This document shows, piece after piece, positions 9,456 to 19,917 of a stretch of DNA of 64,000 bases (positions are counted from its first letter, which is position 1; the number at the start of each line of letters is the position of its first letter). A program made the position numbers and the translations under genes. This DNA is from Entoloma clypeatum (lineage: Eukaryota > Basidiomycota > Agaricomycetes > Agaricales > Entolomataceae). Location: assembly GCA_963565915.1 (NCBI GenBank), contig OY751494.1:372001-436000 (forward strand), read 5' to 3'. The notes beneath the pieces were generated by a model. The model saw only the letters and a list, made by a program, of their open reading frames with translations. It did no database searches and was not told the DNA's origin.

Positions 9456-12400
9456 ATGTCTACCTCTCGCTCCGCCCTCGACTCCATCGTCGTCTTCGAC
9501 GGCATTGACTACCAAAGCTGGGCTGAAAAGATGAAGTCCTACCTTCTCCATCAAGGAGTCTGGCGCCTCGTATCCGGCGACATTGAGCGCCCCGACATCA
9601 AGGACTTTACGGTCACGGTCTCCACCCCTGCCTCCGCCACCTCGACATCTGCGACTCAACCTCCGGCGGTCACTATCACTGTCGACCATCCCGCCTTCGC
9701 CAAGGAAAAGAAGGCCTGGATCAGAGATGACGACATGGCTCTGGGTTCCATCCGTCTCAAAGTCTCCGAAGCAATCAGGAGGCACATCAAGGACGCCTCA
9801 ACCTCAAAAGAAGCTTGGACATCGTTGAAAGACGCGTATTCGAAGGTCTCCCCCGCCACCATTTTTGGCGACTTCAAGATTGCTGCCTCCTTCAAACTCT
9901 CTGGACGTGACCCCGTGCCTGAAATCGAACGCTTGGGGTCCCTTTTCGCTCGGCTCGCCGATTCGAACTTTGTCGTCCCCGATCTGATGCAGGCAATGAT
10001 CCTGGCCAATGCGATTCCTGACGCCTGGTCGTCACTCTCCACCGCCCTTTTCCAGGTCTACGACGCCGACGATTTCACCTACAAAGCCGTCGCCGAGAGC
10101 ATCATTTCGGAGTATAAGTGCAAATATTCGGTAGGGTCTACTCGGGCGTCCAACGAGCAGGCCCGGAAAATTTCCGGGACTAAGCGAAAGGGGCAAGACC
10201 CCAAATGGGAAAAGCAGACAGCGCCGAGTACCTCGCGTAACAATGCTGACGAGCAGCCTAACTCGACCGACCCAAGTACCGCTTCTGAAAAGAAGAAGGG
10301 AAAGGGACGCTGGCGCAACCAGAAGAAGCGCGCCAACAACGCAGAAAACGACTCCGACCAAGCTGAGGAAATGGTCGAGTTTATTGCACCAGCCATTGAG
10401 CAACCCCTTCGTCGTCCTGCTCCTTGTCCTCTTCCTCCTCGTCAACGTGCTCCTTGTCCCCTTCCTCCTCGTCATGCACCTGCCTTCACCACTATAACAG
10501 GCCGCGGGAAAACTACAAGTACCGCGCAGCCTGAGTCGGAGAAAATGCAGTCACTCCTGCAACGCATGAACCCTCCTCCTTCCCAGTACACCGGGCTTCC
10601 TTCTGGAAGGCCGTCAGCATGGAAAAAGAATGAGAAAGTGCGAAAGCTTGCTCGAGAAATCGGCGCACGACCCTCTGGGTCGAACCTCCGTATCTTAGAT
10701 ACCATCATCCCTGACATCGACGAAAGGCCGGCTAAACAGCGTCACGTAGCCCCGTTGATAGAAGAATCGCTAAAGATGATGGACATCGACCAGGAACGGA
10801 TGGGGCCGGATGTGTTTGAGGATGAGATAGAACTTGACGGTTCGTCGAAACCCTTTCTTGAACCTTATCAATTGCGGAATGCTAATAATACCTCTCAACA
10901 GACGTATAATATATTAGCCAGTACCAGTACAGAGTGCGTAGATCACATTAGCAGTGATCTACATAAAAAATATATTAAACATTTCGCCTCTTGTACACAT
11001 TGTAAGGAAAAAGAACGCGCGCAATGGATACTAGATTCCGGCGCCTCTTTACACTTCACCTATGAGTTTAAGGACTTCGCATATTATAGACCTCTCACGG
11101 TCAAGCGATTCATCCAAACTGCAGCTAAAGGGAAGAAACTGGAAATACTCGGAGTTGGGGCCGTTCCAGTACGGCACACCCTAAATGGGGAAATTAAAAC
11201 CCATCTTCTCAGACCGGTGTTCTACATCCCGGACATGGACACACGCCTATTGTCCCTAGGCGTCTTCCTTAACCATGGTTACAAAGTAGACGGGACTTGT
11301 GGAGAAATTAACATCTCCAAAGGGCTGAGCAAAATCCAGTTTTCGCCCCACATCCTTGGTCAAACCATTTACTGGTTAGACACTGAAATACGCTATGACC
11401 AGATCCATGCGATCTCGAGCGAAATCACTGTTGAAACATGGCACAAGCGCCTTGGTCACCCAAATGATCAAGCACTCCGAAAGATTCCCACCAGTACCAA
11501 AGGGGTACCTGAAACACTAGTACGTGAGAAATCACAGGAAAGTTGCACAGGTTGCCTCAAAGGGAAAATGCCGAATCAGTCATATTCCAATTCAATAACA
11601 AGAGCAACAAAAACCTTTGATCTGATCCATTCCGATCTTAAACAAATATCCACGGCATCATACCACAAATATAAATATTTCCTTACATTTTTGGACGATT
11701 TTTCATCCCACGTCTGGGTCGTCTTGCTTAGGAAGAAGTCGGATGCTGTCATGGCACTACGACAATTCCTTGCGATGATCCAGAATCAATTCGCCGCCAC
11801 TCCTAAGAAATGGCGAGTTGATGGAGGTGGAGAATTTAACGAATACAAGGATGTACTTGCCAATCATGGAATTCTGATCGATGTCACGCTCCCGTATCAG
11901 CACCAGCAGAACGGTCGAGCAGAACGGATAAATCGAACCCTGTGGGAGAAATCTCAGGCCTTGCGCTTCGACGCGTGCTTACCACCTATGTGGTGGGAAT
12001 TCTGTTTGGAACATGCAGCTTTTCTCTACAACAGAACCCCCATGCAGCGTCTCGAATGGAATACCCCTTACTTCAGGGTGACCAATGAGATCCCCGATAT
12101 GTCAAGCATCAGAGTCTTCGGATGTCAGGCATATGTGTATATCCCAAAAGAAAAACGTAGAAATTCCCTGGAGTCTAGATCTCGATTGATGATTTATCTC
12201 GGATCAAAGCCAGGGGTCAAAGGATACCGTTTCATGGATCCTGAGACTAATACAATTTTCATGGGTGGGAAAGCTATCTTTGATGAAAGCAAGTACCCTA
12301 GATGCCACATCGACCCTTTGCCAGAGAACCATCCAGAAATGGAAAACCCAGAACCGGCTGATGAGTTTGAGGACCTCATCCCCGGAAACGATGACAATGA

Positions 12401-14246
12401 CAGTCATTACGAAAAACCTCACGACCCTGTTCCCACTGGACAGGATCACCCTGAATCAGACGATGATTTGCCGCGTGGCGAACCCGATGACGAGCCACGA
12501 GTACCCACTCCAGAGCCCGAGCAAGTACCAGATCGACCGATCAGGGAACGACGAGTTCGGAGAATGCCAGACAGCATCTATGGGGAAGATACCCCTGCTT
12601 CTGATCTTGAAAAAATGGATCGAAGACGTAGACTGGGCGGTCAAACGGCATGGATGAACGATCTCCTAATGGAGGCAATCTCCATCCAAGTAGGCATCAT
12701 CGAAATGTCACACAAAGACATATACTCTCTTCCGAACAAAGAAGATTGGTATGCGGCAGAACGAAAAGAGCTAGATATGCTCAAAAGCCGCGGGGTGATC
12801 ACGGAGTTAGTACCCCTACCTACAGGGAGGAAAGCTCTAAGGAACAAATGGGTTTACAACGAAAAATCCGACGGGCGTTTGAAAGCGCGCCTTGTTGCAA
12901 AAGGTTTCTCACAGGTAGAAGGGATTGACTTCGATCAGATCTTCTCACCAGTAGTGAGATACGAGACCGTCCGATTAATTCTGGCATTGACAGCCCTTGA
13001 AGGGTGGTTCATGACACTCTTGGACGTCTCAGCAGCCTTCCTCTATGGAACACTCCGTGAGGTAATTTACATGCGACAGCCTGAGGGCTACATAGTAAAA
13101 GGGAAAGAAAACCTCGTGTACCGACTATACAAAGCCCTATACGGACTCAAGCAGGCCGCATTAGCCTGGTGGAGGGAACTTGATTCCTCCATGAAAAAGC
13201 TCGGCTTTGCCCGACTTCACTCCGATGCGGGAGTTTTCATTCACACAAGTACCAAAGGGGAAACTGTGATCGCCGTCATTTATGTCGATGACTCTGCTTT
13301 TCTCGGCACAAACCGGGAATACACGCTGGAAAAGAAGAAGGCCTTCATGACAACATGGGAATGTAGGGACCTAGGCCACCTAGTCCCTGATGGGGAACCA
13401 AAAGAATTTCTCTCTATCCAAATAAGGCAACGTGGAAAGAGGATCTTCATTGATCAAGTACCGTACCTTGAGAAAATTCTCGCACGCATGGGGATGAGCG
13501 AATCTAATGCCACCCATACCCCACTCCCAACGGGCTACAAACCCATGAAATCTGAAGATGAACCCAATGCAGAACTCAGATCCAAGTACCAATCCGTCAT
13601 TGGATCATTATTGTACTTAATGATCGGGACAAGACCTGACATTTGTTTCGCTGTAATCAAAATGTCCCAATTTTCCGCAAACCCTACCAAACGCCATTTA
13701 GAAGTGGCAAGGGATATTTGCAGGTATTTGAAGGCAACAAAAAATTACGCGATCATGTACGATGGTGATTCTGGGAAAGGAATCTACGCATTCACAGACT
13801 CCGATTGGGCGTCAGACGAAAACACCAGGAAGTCCACCACTGGTTACTTCGTATCACTGGCATCTGGAGCAGTAACCTGGGTTTCATCGGCGCAAAAAAC
13901 CATTGCCCTCTCTTCCACGGAAGCAGAATACATGGCGCTATCAGATTGCAGTCGCGCAGTAACATGGCTTAGAAGCATGCTTGCCGAGCTTGGAATGCAG
14001 ATCGGATCAGTACCGATCTACGGAGATAACAACGGCTCCGTCTTTATCGCATCCAACCCTGTAACTGAGAAGCGATCCAAGCACATTGACGTGCGATTCC
14101 ACTTCGTCAGAGAAAAAGTCTCCGAAGGGATAATTAGGGTCGAATTCATTGAAGGAGTGAACAACCCTGCAGACCTTTTAACTAAGAATCTGGGAAAAAT
14201 CCTCTTTTCCAAGTTTATCCCGTACTTCGGATTGATAAAAAACTAG
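9456..14246 (+). CDS. Ty1/copia Gag-Pol polyprotein, intact
   Basis: One 1596-codon ORF from ATG 9456. Order of domains: UBN2/Retrotran_gag-type capsid (about residues 10-220, SWAEKMKSYLLHQGVW); aspartic protease WILDSGASLHF (about 525); integrase zinc region (WHKRLGHPN ... CTGCLKGKM), then catalytic D in IHSDLKQ, D in RVDGGGEF, E in GRAERINRTL; reverse transcriptase with ARLVAKGFSQ, LLDVSAAFLYG and active site YVDDSAF; RNase H with FTDSDWAS, SSTEAEYMAL and YGDNNGS near the C-terminus. No stop codon or frameshift. The gag lacks a classical CCHC knuckle: the only Cys pair is in CTHCKE just before the protease. It should make virus-like particles in the cytoplasm and integrate in the nucleus. 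Confidence 0.95.
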   Translation: MSTSRSALDSIVVFDGIDYQSWAEKMKSYLLHQGVWRLVSGDIERPDIKDFTVTVSTPASATSTSATQPPAVTITVDHPAFAKEKKAWIRDDDMALGSIRLKVSEAIRRHIKDASTSKEAWTSLKDAYSKVSPATIFGDFKIAASFKLSGRDPVPEIERLGSLFARLADSNFVVPDLMQAMILANAIPDAWSSLSTALFQVYDADDFTYKAVAESIISEYKCKYSVGSTRASNEQARKISGTKRKGQDPKWEKQTAPSTSRNNADEQPNSTDPSTASEKKKGKGRWRNQKKRANNAENDSDQAEEMVEFIAPAIEQPLRRPAPCPLPPRQRAPCPLPPRHAPAFTTITGRGKTTSTAQPESEKMQSLLQRMNPPPSQYTGLPSGRPSAWKKNEKVRKLAREIGARPSGSNLRILDTIIPDIDERPAKQRHVAPLIEESLKMMDIDQERMGPDVFEDEIELDGSSKPFLEPYQLRNANNTSQQTYNILASTSTECVDHISSDLHKKYIKHFASCTHCKEKERAQWILDSGASLHFTYEFKDFAYYRPLTVKRFIQTAAKGKKLEILGVGAVPVRHTLNGEIKTHLLRPVFYIPDMDTRLLSLGVFLNHGYKVDGTCGEINISKGLSKIQFSPHILGQTIYWLDTEIRYDQIHAISSEITVETWHKRLGHPNDQALRKIPTSTKGVPETLVREKSQESCTGCLKGKMPNQSYSNSITRATKTFDLIHSDLKQISTASYHKYKYFLTFLDDFSSHVWVVLLRKKSDAVMALRQFLAMIQNQFAATPKKWRVDGGGEFNEYKDVLANHGILIDVTLPYQHQQNGRAERINRTLWEKSQALRFDACLPPMWWEFCLEHAAFLYNRTPMQRLEWNTPYFRVTNEIPDMSSIRVFGCQAYVYIPKEKRRNSLESRSRLMIYLGSKPGVKGYRFMDPETNTIFMGGKAIFDESKYPRCHIDPLPENHPEMENPEPADEFEDLIPGNDDNDSHYEKPHDPVPTGQDHPESDDDLPRGEPDDEPRVPTPEPEQVPDRPIRERRVRRMPDSIYGEDTPASDLEKMDRRRRLGGQTAWMNDLLMEAISIQVGIIEMSHKDIYSLPNKEDWYAAERKELDMLKSRGVITELVPLPTGRKALRNKWVYNEKSDGRLKARLVAKGFSQVEGIDFDQIFSPVVRYETVRLILALTALEGWFMTLLDVSAAFLYGTLREVIYMRQPEGYIVKGKENLVYRLYKALYGLKQAALAWWRELDSSMKKLGFARLHSDAGVFIHTSTKGETVIAVIYVDDSAFLGTNREYTLEKKKAFMTTWECRDLGHLVPDGEPKEFLSIQIRQRGKRIFIDQVPYLEKILARMGMSESNATHTPLPTGYKPMKSEDEPNAELRSKYQSVIGSLLYLMIGTRPDICFAVIKMSQFSANPTKRHLEVARDICRYLKATKNYAIMYDGDSGKGIYAFTDSDWASDENTRKSTTGYFVSLASGAVTWVSSAQKTIALSSTEAEYMALSDCSRAVTWLRSMLAELGMQIGSVPIYGDNNGSVFIASNPVTEKRSKHIDVRFHFVREKVSEGIIRVEFIEGVNNPADLLTKNLGKILFSKFIPYFGLIKN

Positions 14247-14311
14247 GCAAAACAGAGTACCTATATATATATGTGGGAAAAAGTAAGATGTATTTAGAAG
14301 TATGTACTAAA

Positions 14312-14321
14312 TATGGGGGGG
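14312..14321 (+). promoter_or_regulatory. Polypurine tract of the inner copia element
   Basis: A run of seven to eight G residues after AAATAT directly precedes the TG of the 3' LTR. This is the standard plus-strand primer position. The same tract occurs before the LTR at 18857. Confidence 0.7.
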
Positions 14322-14631
14322 TGTTGAAACTTTTCCCATCACGTAGATTAGATTAGATTAGATTACATCACGTGACCTTTACATATCTTCATTACATACT
14401 TGTTTGGTTGGTACAAACAGTAGTACGGTATATAAGATCAGGAAACTGTCAATATCAATAAGTTGTCTCTTGACTCTTAACCAGCTCCATCGCTCTCACC
14501 AGCCTCAACCGCTCTCACTAGCCTTACCCCCTCCAAACCATGTAAGTGACCATAGCGGTATCGTAGAGTACTTCCACTGTAGCTATGTTGCTCAGTACAT
14601 CTGTGGCTAGCGCCCAGGTGGAACTTCAACA
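14322..14631 (+). repeat. 3' LTR of the inner copia element
   Basis: 310 bp, TGTTGAAAC...CTTCAACA. It is followed by TSD TTAGC and the resumed gypsy solo LTR. Confidence 0.9.
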
Positions 14632-15023
14632 TTAGCAATCACATTGCTCTTCGCCTTTCCATCTTCCTGCATACTCTGCCCGAACCTTGGAACGGTTTGT
14701 TACGCATAACAGTACCTGCCCACTCTACCCTGGTTGGCGAAGAACCGATCGAAAGATCTAGGTTCTGAGTCTTACTTCTTCACATATGAACCTGGGAACG
14801 TCATTACAACAAGTACCTGTCATGAGACGTCCCTAAGGGGATTGACCTAGTACACTCCATGTGGAAACGTTGATCGCACCTTATATGTTTCTGACATATA
14901 AAGGGTTTTCCCGTGACCGCTATTCCTAAAGGGAATATGTCATAAGGAATCATTTAATTGTTTTCTTGAATCATATTCATAACACATCACTGATTGGGAA
15001 CCCTTTTTTAGTTTCATCTAAAA

Positions 15024-18000
15024 ATGTCTACCTCTCGCTCTGCTCTTGACATCATCACCCCCTTCGATGGCATCAACTACCAGAGCTGGGCCGAGAAAAT
15101 GAAGTCTTACCTCCTCCATCAAGGAGTCTGGCGCATTGTCTCAGGCGACATCACTCGTCCCGTGATCGCCGACTTCACCACTACGGTCTCCACTCCTGGT
15201 CCCACCGCCGCTGCTCCCCCTGTACTGGTTACCACTGTTGACCAGCCCGGCTTCCGCAAGGAAGAAAAGGCCTGGATCAGGGATGACGACACAGCCCTTG
15301 GAGCGATCCGTCTGAAAGTCTCTGAGGCAATCAGGCAACACATCAAAGACAGCACCTCGGCACTTGGCGTGTGGAAAACGCTAAAGGATGCCTACTCCAA
15401 GGTATCCCCGGCTGTCATCTTCGGCGACTTCAAGGCCGCCGCCACCTTCAAGCTGTCTGGACGCGACCCCGTGCCTGAAATCGAACGCCTGGGGTCTCTT
15501 TTCGCCCGGCTCGCCGATTCGAACTTTATCGTTCCCGATCTAATGCAGGCAATGATCCTGGCTAATGCAATTCCCGATGCCTGGTCGTCACTCTCCACCG
15601 CCCTTTTCCAGGTCTACGACGCCGACGACTTCACCTACAAAGCCGTTGCTGAGAGCATCATCTCTGAATTCAGGCACAAGTATTCGGTCGGGTCTACTCG
15701 TGCGTCCAATGAGCAGGCCCGGAAAATTTCTGGGACAAAGCGCAAGGGGCAGGACCCCAAATGGGAAAAGCAGCAAAAGCCGAGTACCTCGCAGAACGGC
15801 GCTGATGAGCAGCCTAACTCAACCGACCATAGTACCGCTTCTGAAAAGAAGAAGGAAAAAGGACGCTGGCGCAATCAGAAGAAAAATGCCAACACTGCGG
15901 ACAACGCGTCCGAACATGTGGAGGAAACAGTTGAGTTTGTTGCCCCCGCCATCCACTTCCCTCCTCTTCCGCCACCATCCTTCACAACCGTCACTGGGCG
16001 CAGAAAAACGATGAGTACCGCCCAGCCAGACTCTCAAAGAATGCAGTCGCTCCTTCAGCGAATGAACCCGCCTCCATCTCAGTACACCGGGCTTCCTTCG
16101 GGCAAGCCGTCTGCGTGGAAAAAGAATGACCACATCAGGAAACTCACACGGAGCATTGGTGCTCGTCCCTCAGGGTCAAATCTTCGAATTCTGGATACAA
16201 TTATCCCAGAAGAAGATGAAAGACCATCCAAACAGCGTTGAGTCACTCCGCCTTTGGATGACTCCCTCAGGATGATGGACATAGACCATCAAAGCGAGTG
16301 GATGGGGCCGGAACAATTCGAAGATGGGCTGATCGAACTTGACGGTTCGTCACATTCTTCTCTCAAACTTGACCAAATGGGAAATGCTAAAAATCATGCA
16401 CAGACGTTTGAATATATATTAGCCAGTACCAATGCAGATAGTATAGATCTCTTTAGCGATGATCTGTACAAAAAATATATCAAACATTTCGCGTCCTGCA
16501 CACACTGCAAAGAGAGAGAACGCGCTCAGTGGATCTTAGATTCCGGCGCATCATTACACTTTACCCATGAGTTTAAAGACTTTGCATACTACAGGCCTCT
16601 CAAGGCTAAGCGATTTGTCCAAACAGCTGAAAAGGGAAAGAAACTGGAAATTCTCGGAGTTGGGGCCGTTCCAGTACGGCATACCCTAAACGGGGAAGTA
16701 AAAACCCATCTTCTCCGACCTGTATTCTACATTCCGGACATGGACACACGCCTATTGTCCCTAGGTGTCTTCATTAATCACGGTTACAAAGTAGACAGAA
16801 TGCGTGGAGAAATCAACATCTCCAAAGGACAGAACAAAATACAGTTCTCACCTCACATTCTCGGACAAACCATTTATTGGTTAAACACTGAAATACGCCA
16901 TGACCAGATCCATGCGATCTCTAGCGAAATCACTGTCGAAACCTGGCACAAATGCCTTGGCCACCCAAATGACCAGGCGCTCAATAAGATTCCCACCAGT
17001 ACCAAAGGAGTACCCAAAACATTAGTATGTGAGAAATCACAGGAAAGCTGCACAGGGTGTCTCAAAGGGAAAATGCCGAATCAGTCATACCCCAATTCAA
17101 TGACAAGGGCTGTCAAACCCTTCAATCTGATTCATTCAGACCTGAAACAGATATCCACGGCATCGTACCACAAGTACAAATACTTCCTCACGTTTCTGGA
17201 CGATTTTTCATCTCATGTCTGGGTCGTCTTGCTTAGGAAAAAGTCTGGTGCCATTACGGCACTGAGACAGTTTCTTGCGATGATCCAGAACCAATTTGCC
17301 GCTACTCCTAAGAAGTGGCGAGTTGATGGAGGTGGAGAATTTGACGAATACAAAGATGTACTTGCCGATCATGGAATTCTGATTGACGTCACGCTCCCAT
17401 ATCAGCACCAGCAGAATGGTAGAGCAGAAAGGATCAATCGAACATTATAGGAAAAATCTCGGGCATTGCGCTTCGATGCATGCTTACCGCCCATGTGGTG
17501 GGAATTCTGTTTGGAACACGCAGCATTTCTCTACAACAGAACCCCCATGCAGCGTCTTGAATGGAAAACCCCTTACTTCAGGGTGACCAATGAGATCCCC
17601 GACATGTCCAGTGTCAGAGTATTTGGATGTCAAGCATATGTATATATCCCAAAAGAGAAACGTAGGAACTCCCTGGAATCAAGATCCCGATTGATGATTT
17701 ATCTCGGATCGAAACCAGGGGTCAAAGGATACCGCTTCATGGATCCTGAGACCAACACGATTTTCATGGGCGGGAAAGCTATCTTTGATGAAAGCAAGTA
17801 TCCTAGATGCCATCTATGTCGATGACTCTGCTTTTCTTGGCACAAACCAGGAATATACGCTAGAGAAAAAGAAGGCCTTCATGACCACATGGGAATGTAG
17901 GGACCTAGGGCACCTTGTGCCTGATGGGGAACCGAAAGAATTTCTCTCTATCCAAATAAGGCAACGCGGGAAACGTATCTTCATCGATCAAGTACCATAC

Positions 18001-18780
18001 CTTGAGAAAATACTCGAACGAATGGGGATGAGCGAATCTAACGCCACCCATACCCCACTTCCTACAGGCTACAAACCCATGATGTCTGAAGATGAACCCA
18101 ATGCAGAACTTCGATCAAAGTACCAATCCGTCATCGGATCACTTCTATATCTGATGATTGGAACAAGGCCAGACATCTGTTTTGCCGTGATTAAAATGTC
18201 GCAGTTTTCCGCAAATCCCACCAAACGCCATTTAGAAGTGGCTAGGGATATTTGCAGGTATCTGAAGGCGACAAAAAATTATGCAATCATGTATGATGGC
18301 GACTCAGGGAAAGGAATCTATGCATTCACAGACTCCGACTGGGCGTCAGATGAAAACACGAGGAGGTCTACCACTGGCTTCTTCATATCACTGGCGTCTG
18401 GAGCAGTGACATGGGTATCATCGGCGCAAAAGACCATCGCCCTCTCTTCCACAGAAGCAGAGTATATGGCGTTATCAGACTGCAGTCGCGCAGCAACATG
18501 GCTGAGAAGCATGCTTGCCGAACTTGGAATGCAGATCGGATCAGTACCGATCTACGGAGATAACAATGGCTCCGTCTTTATCGCATCCAACCCTGTAACT
18601 GAGAAGCGATCCAAGCACATTGACGTGCGATTCCACTTCATCAGAGAAAAAGTCTCCGAAGGGATAATTAGGGTCGAATTCATTGAAGGAGTGAACAACC
18701 CTGCAGATCTTTTAACTAAGAATCTGGGAAAAATCCTCTTTTCCAAGTTTATCCCGTACTTCGGATTGATAAAAAACTAG
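15024..18780 (+). pseudogene. Decayed Ty1/copia gag-pol of the outer element
   Basis: Same reading order as the intact copy (gag from 15024, protease WILDSGASLHF, integrase, RT YVDD, RNase H to 18780). It is broken by TGA at 16239-16241 and TAG at 17448-17450, the latter where the intact copy has a Trp codon. At about 17811 the frame jumps from ...ESKYPRC directly to IYVDDSAFLG. This removes about 970 bp relative to the intact copy, namely the integrase-RT linker and the RT fingers/palm before the active site. It could only move in trans. Confidence 0.9.
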
Positions 18781-18856
18781 GCGAAACAAAAGTACCTATA
18801 TATATATGTGGGAAAAAGTAAGATGTATTTAGAAGTATGTACTAAATATGGGGGGG

Positions 18857-19166
18857 TGTTGAAACTTTTCCCATCACGTAGATTAGATTAGATTAGATTA
18901 CATCACGTGACCTTTACATATCTTCATTACATACTTGTTTGGTTGGTACAAACAGTAGTACGGTATATAAGACCAGGAAACTGTCAATATCAACAAGTTG
19001 TCTCTTGACTCTTAACCAGCTCCATCGCTCTCACCAGCCTCAACCACTCTCACTAGCCTTACCCCCTCCAAACCATGTAAGTGACCATAGCGGTATCATA
19101 GAGTACTTCCACTGTAGCTATGTTGCTCAGTACACCTGTGGCTAGCGCCCAGGTGGAACTTCAACA
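18857..19166 (+). repeat. 3' LTR of the outer copia element
   Basis: 310 bp; pairs with 8124-8433. It is followed by TSD GACTC and then the F-box gene sequence. Confidence 0.9.
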
Positions 19167-19171
19167 GACTC

Positions 19172-19618
19172 GTTATTGAGACATTCCTTGGTTCGGGAGC
19201 ACGATGATCGCAACCCCGCTGAAAATCCGGGGTTGAACGCGCTGATCATGACAGCTCGCGGCGAGGGACTCAGAAAATGTGCGATACACGTCACTGAATC
19301 TGCCCCTGTCCTCCATCTCCTCTGATGTGCTTGTCCACATCCTGAAGCTGTCGCAAGATTGGGCCACCCGTGACACTCAAGTTCGCGATCGCTTTCTTCC
19401 GGTGATGCAAACGGGATTTCAGATGCCACTCGTCTGAGTTGTGGAAACTCAACAGTATTCATCTCATTTTCTCTAGATCTGATTTGTCTCTGATCAATTT
19501 CCATCTTCTTGTTACCCAAGACAACATTCACGGTGAATTTGGAGCAGCGCCCATATTTGATATGCGAGCCAGAGCCTTCAGGGTTATCAACTACCATTTA
19601 GTTCAAAGAATGGTGTGA
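19172..19618 (+). pseudogene. 3' part of the split F-box gene
   Basis: Continues the frame opened at 8050. Residues GLRKCAIHVTESAPVLHL precede the F-box. A frameshift at about 19320 separates them from SDVLVHILKLSQDWATRD, the F-box helix. A deletion follows at about 19430-19450, where the WR.VAL...W block should be. The homologous block IFSRSDLSLINFHLLV then resumes and ends at TGA 19616-19618, well short of the usual 500 aa. The gene was therefore damaged by small lesions as well as by the transposons. Confidence 0.72.
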
Positions 19619-19917
19619 CTGACCTTGAACTAATATGTCTGGCCCGGGCTCCAGACATGCACCTAGCAACTCAACGCTCTCGTTTTATAAGGAATAATAA
19701 GTAGGGACTTGAGGGATCAATATATGGGAATAATTGAGTGTAATCAAGCTCGTACGTGCCTCGCTTGCTCGATTCATACTCTTTTTTCCCATGCAGTTTA
19801 GTGGATAATCGTCGGTGTCGTAGGTTGGTCGTAGGATCACTCGGCCAAAATTAGAAGGAGTTGCATGACGGACTTGAGTCAGTCACGTGAGACATCTCCA
19901 TCATTGTCCTCATTGAC
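19619..19917. other. Upstream region of the nuclease-like gene
   Basis: No ORF or clear element was seen. It should hold the promoter of the gene starting at 19918. Confidence 0.4.

Larger units (their letters stand above)
8784..14631 (+). mobile_element. Ty1/copia retrotransposon, intact inner copy
   Basis: LTRs 8784-9093 and 14322-14631 (310 bp each, three differences). TSD TTAGC lies at 8779-8783 and 14632-14636. It has a half-tRNA type PBS at 9094, one full gag-pol ORF, and a polypurine tract just before the 3' LTR. It is inserted within the gypsy solo LTR. Everything needed for autonomous transposition appears present, and the near-identical LTRs indicate a recent insertion. Confidence 0.92.
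8490..14711 (+). mobile_element. Ty3/gypsy solo LTR, interrupted by the inner copia element
   Basis: The left part is 8490-8783 (TGTTACGGACTAAGG onward) and the right part is 14637-14711 (ending GCATAACA). TSD GTACC lies at 8485-8489 and 14712-14716. Without the copia insertion it is about 369 bp. Its 3' end matches 54617-54713, the LTR end in front of the gypsy gag relic, so the family is assigned by that match. Confidence 0.8.
8124..19166 (+). mobile_element. Ty1/copia retrotransposon, outer defective copy (contains nested insertions)
   Basis: Bounded by 310-bp LTRs 8124-8433 and 18857-19166, TG...CA, with TSD GACTC at 8119-8123 and 19167-19171. The two outer LTRs share diagnostic variants (ATAAGACC, ATCAACAAG, TATCATAG, CACCTGTGG) that the inner LTRs lack, so they form one pair. 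The leader after the first LTR is interrupted at 8490 by a gypsy solo LTR and resumes at 14712. Its gag-pol (15024-18780) has two stop codons and a 1 kb deletion, so it is non-autonomous. Confidence 0.9.

Noticed and set aside
14632..14711. Chimeric leader of the second copia element (foreign sequence after the LTR)
   Set aside because: Better explained as the right end of a gypsy solo LTR with TSD GTACC that was split by the inner copia.
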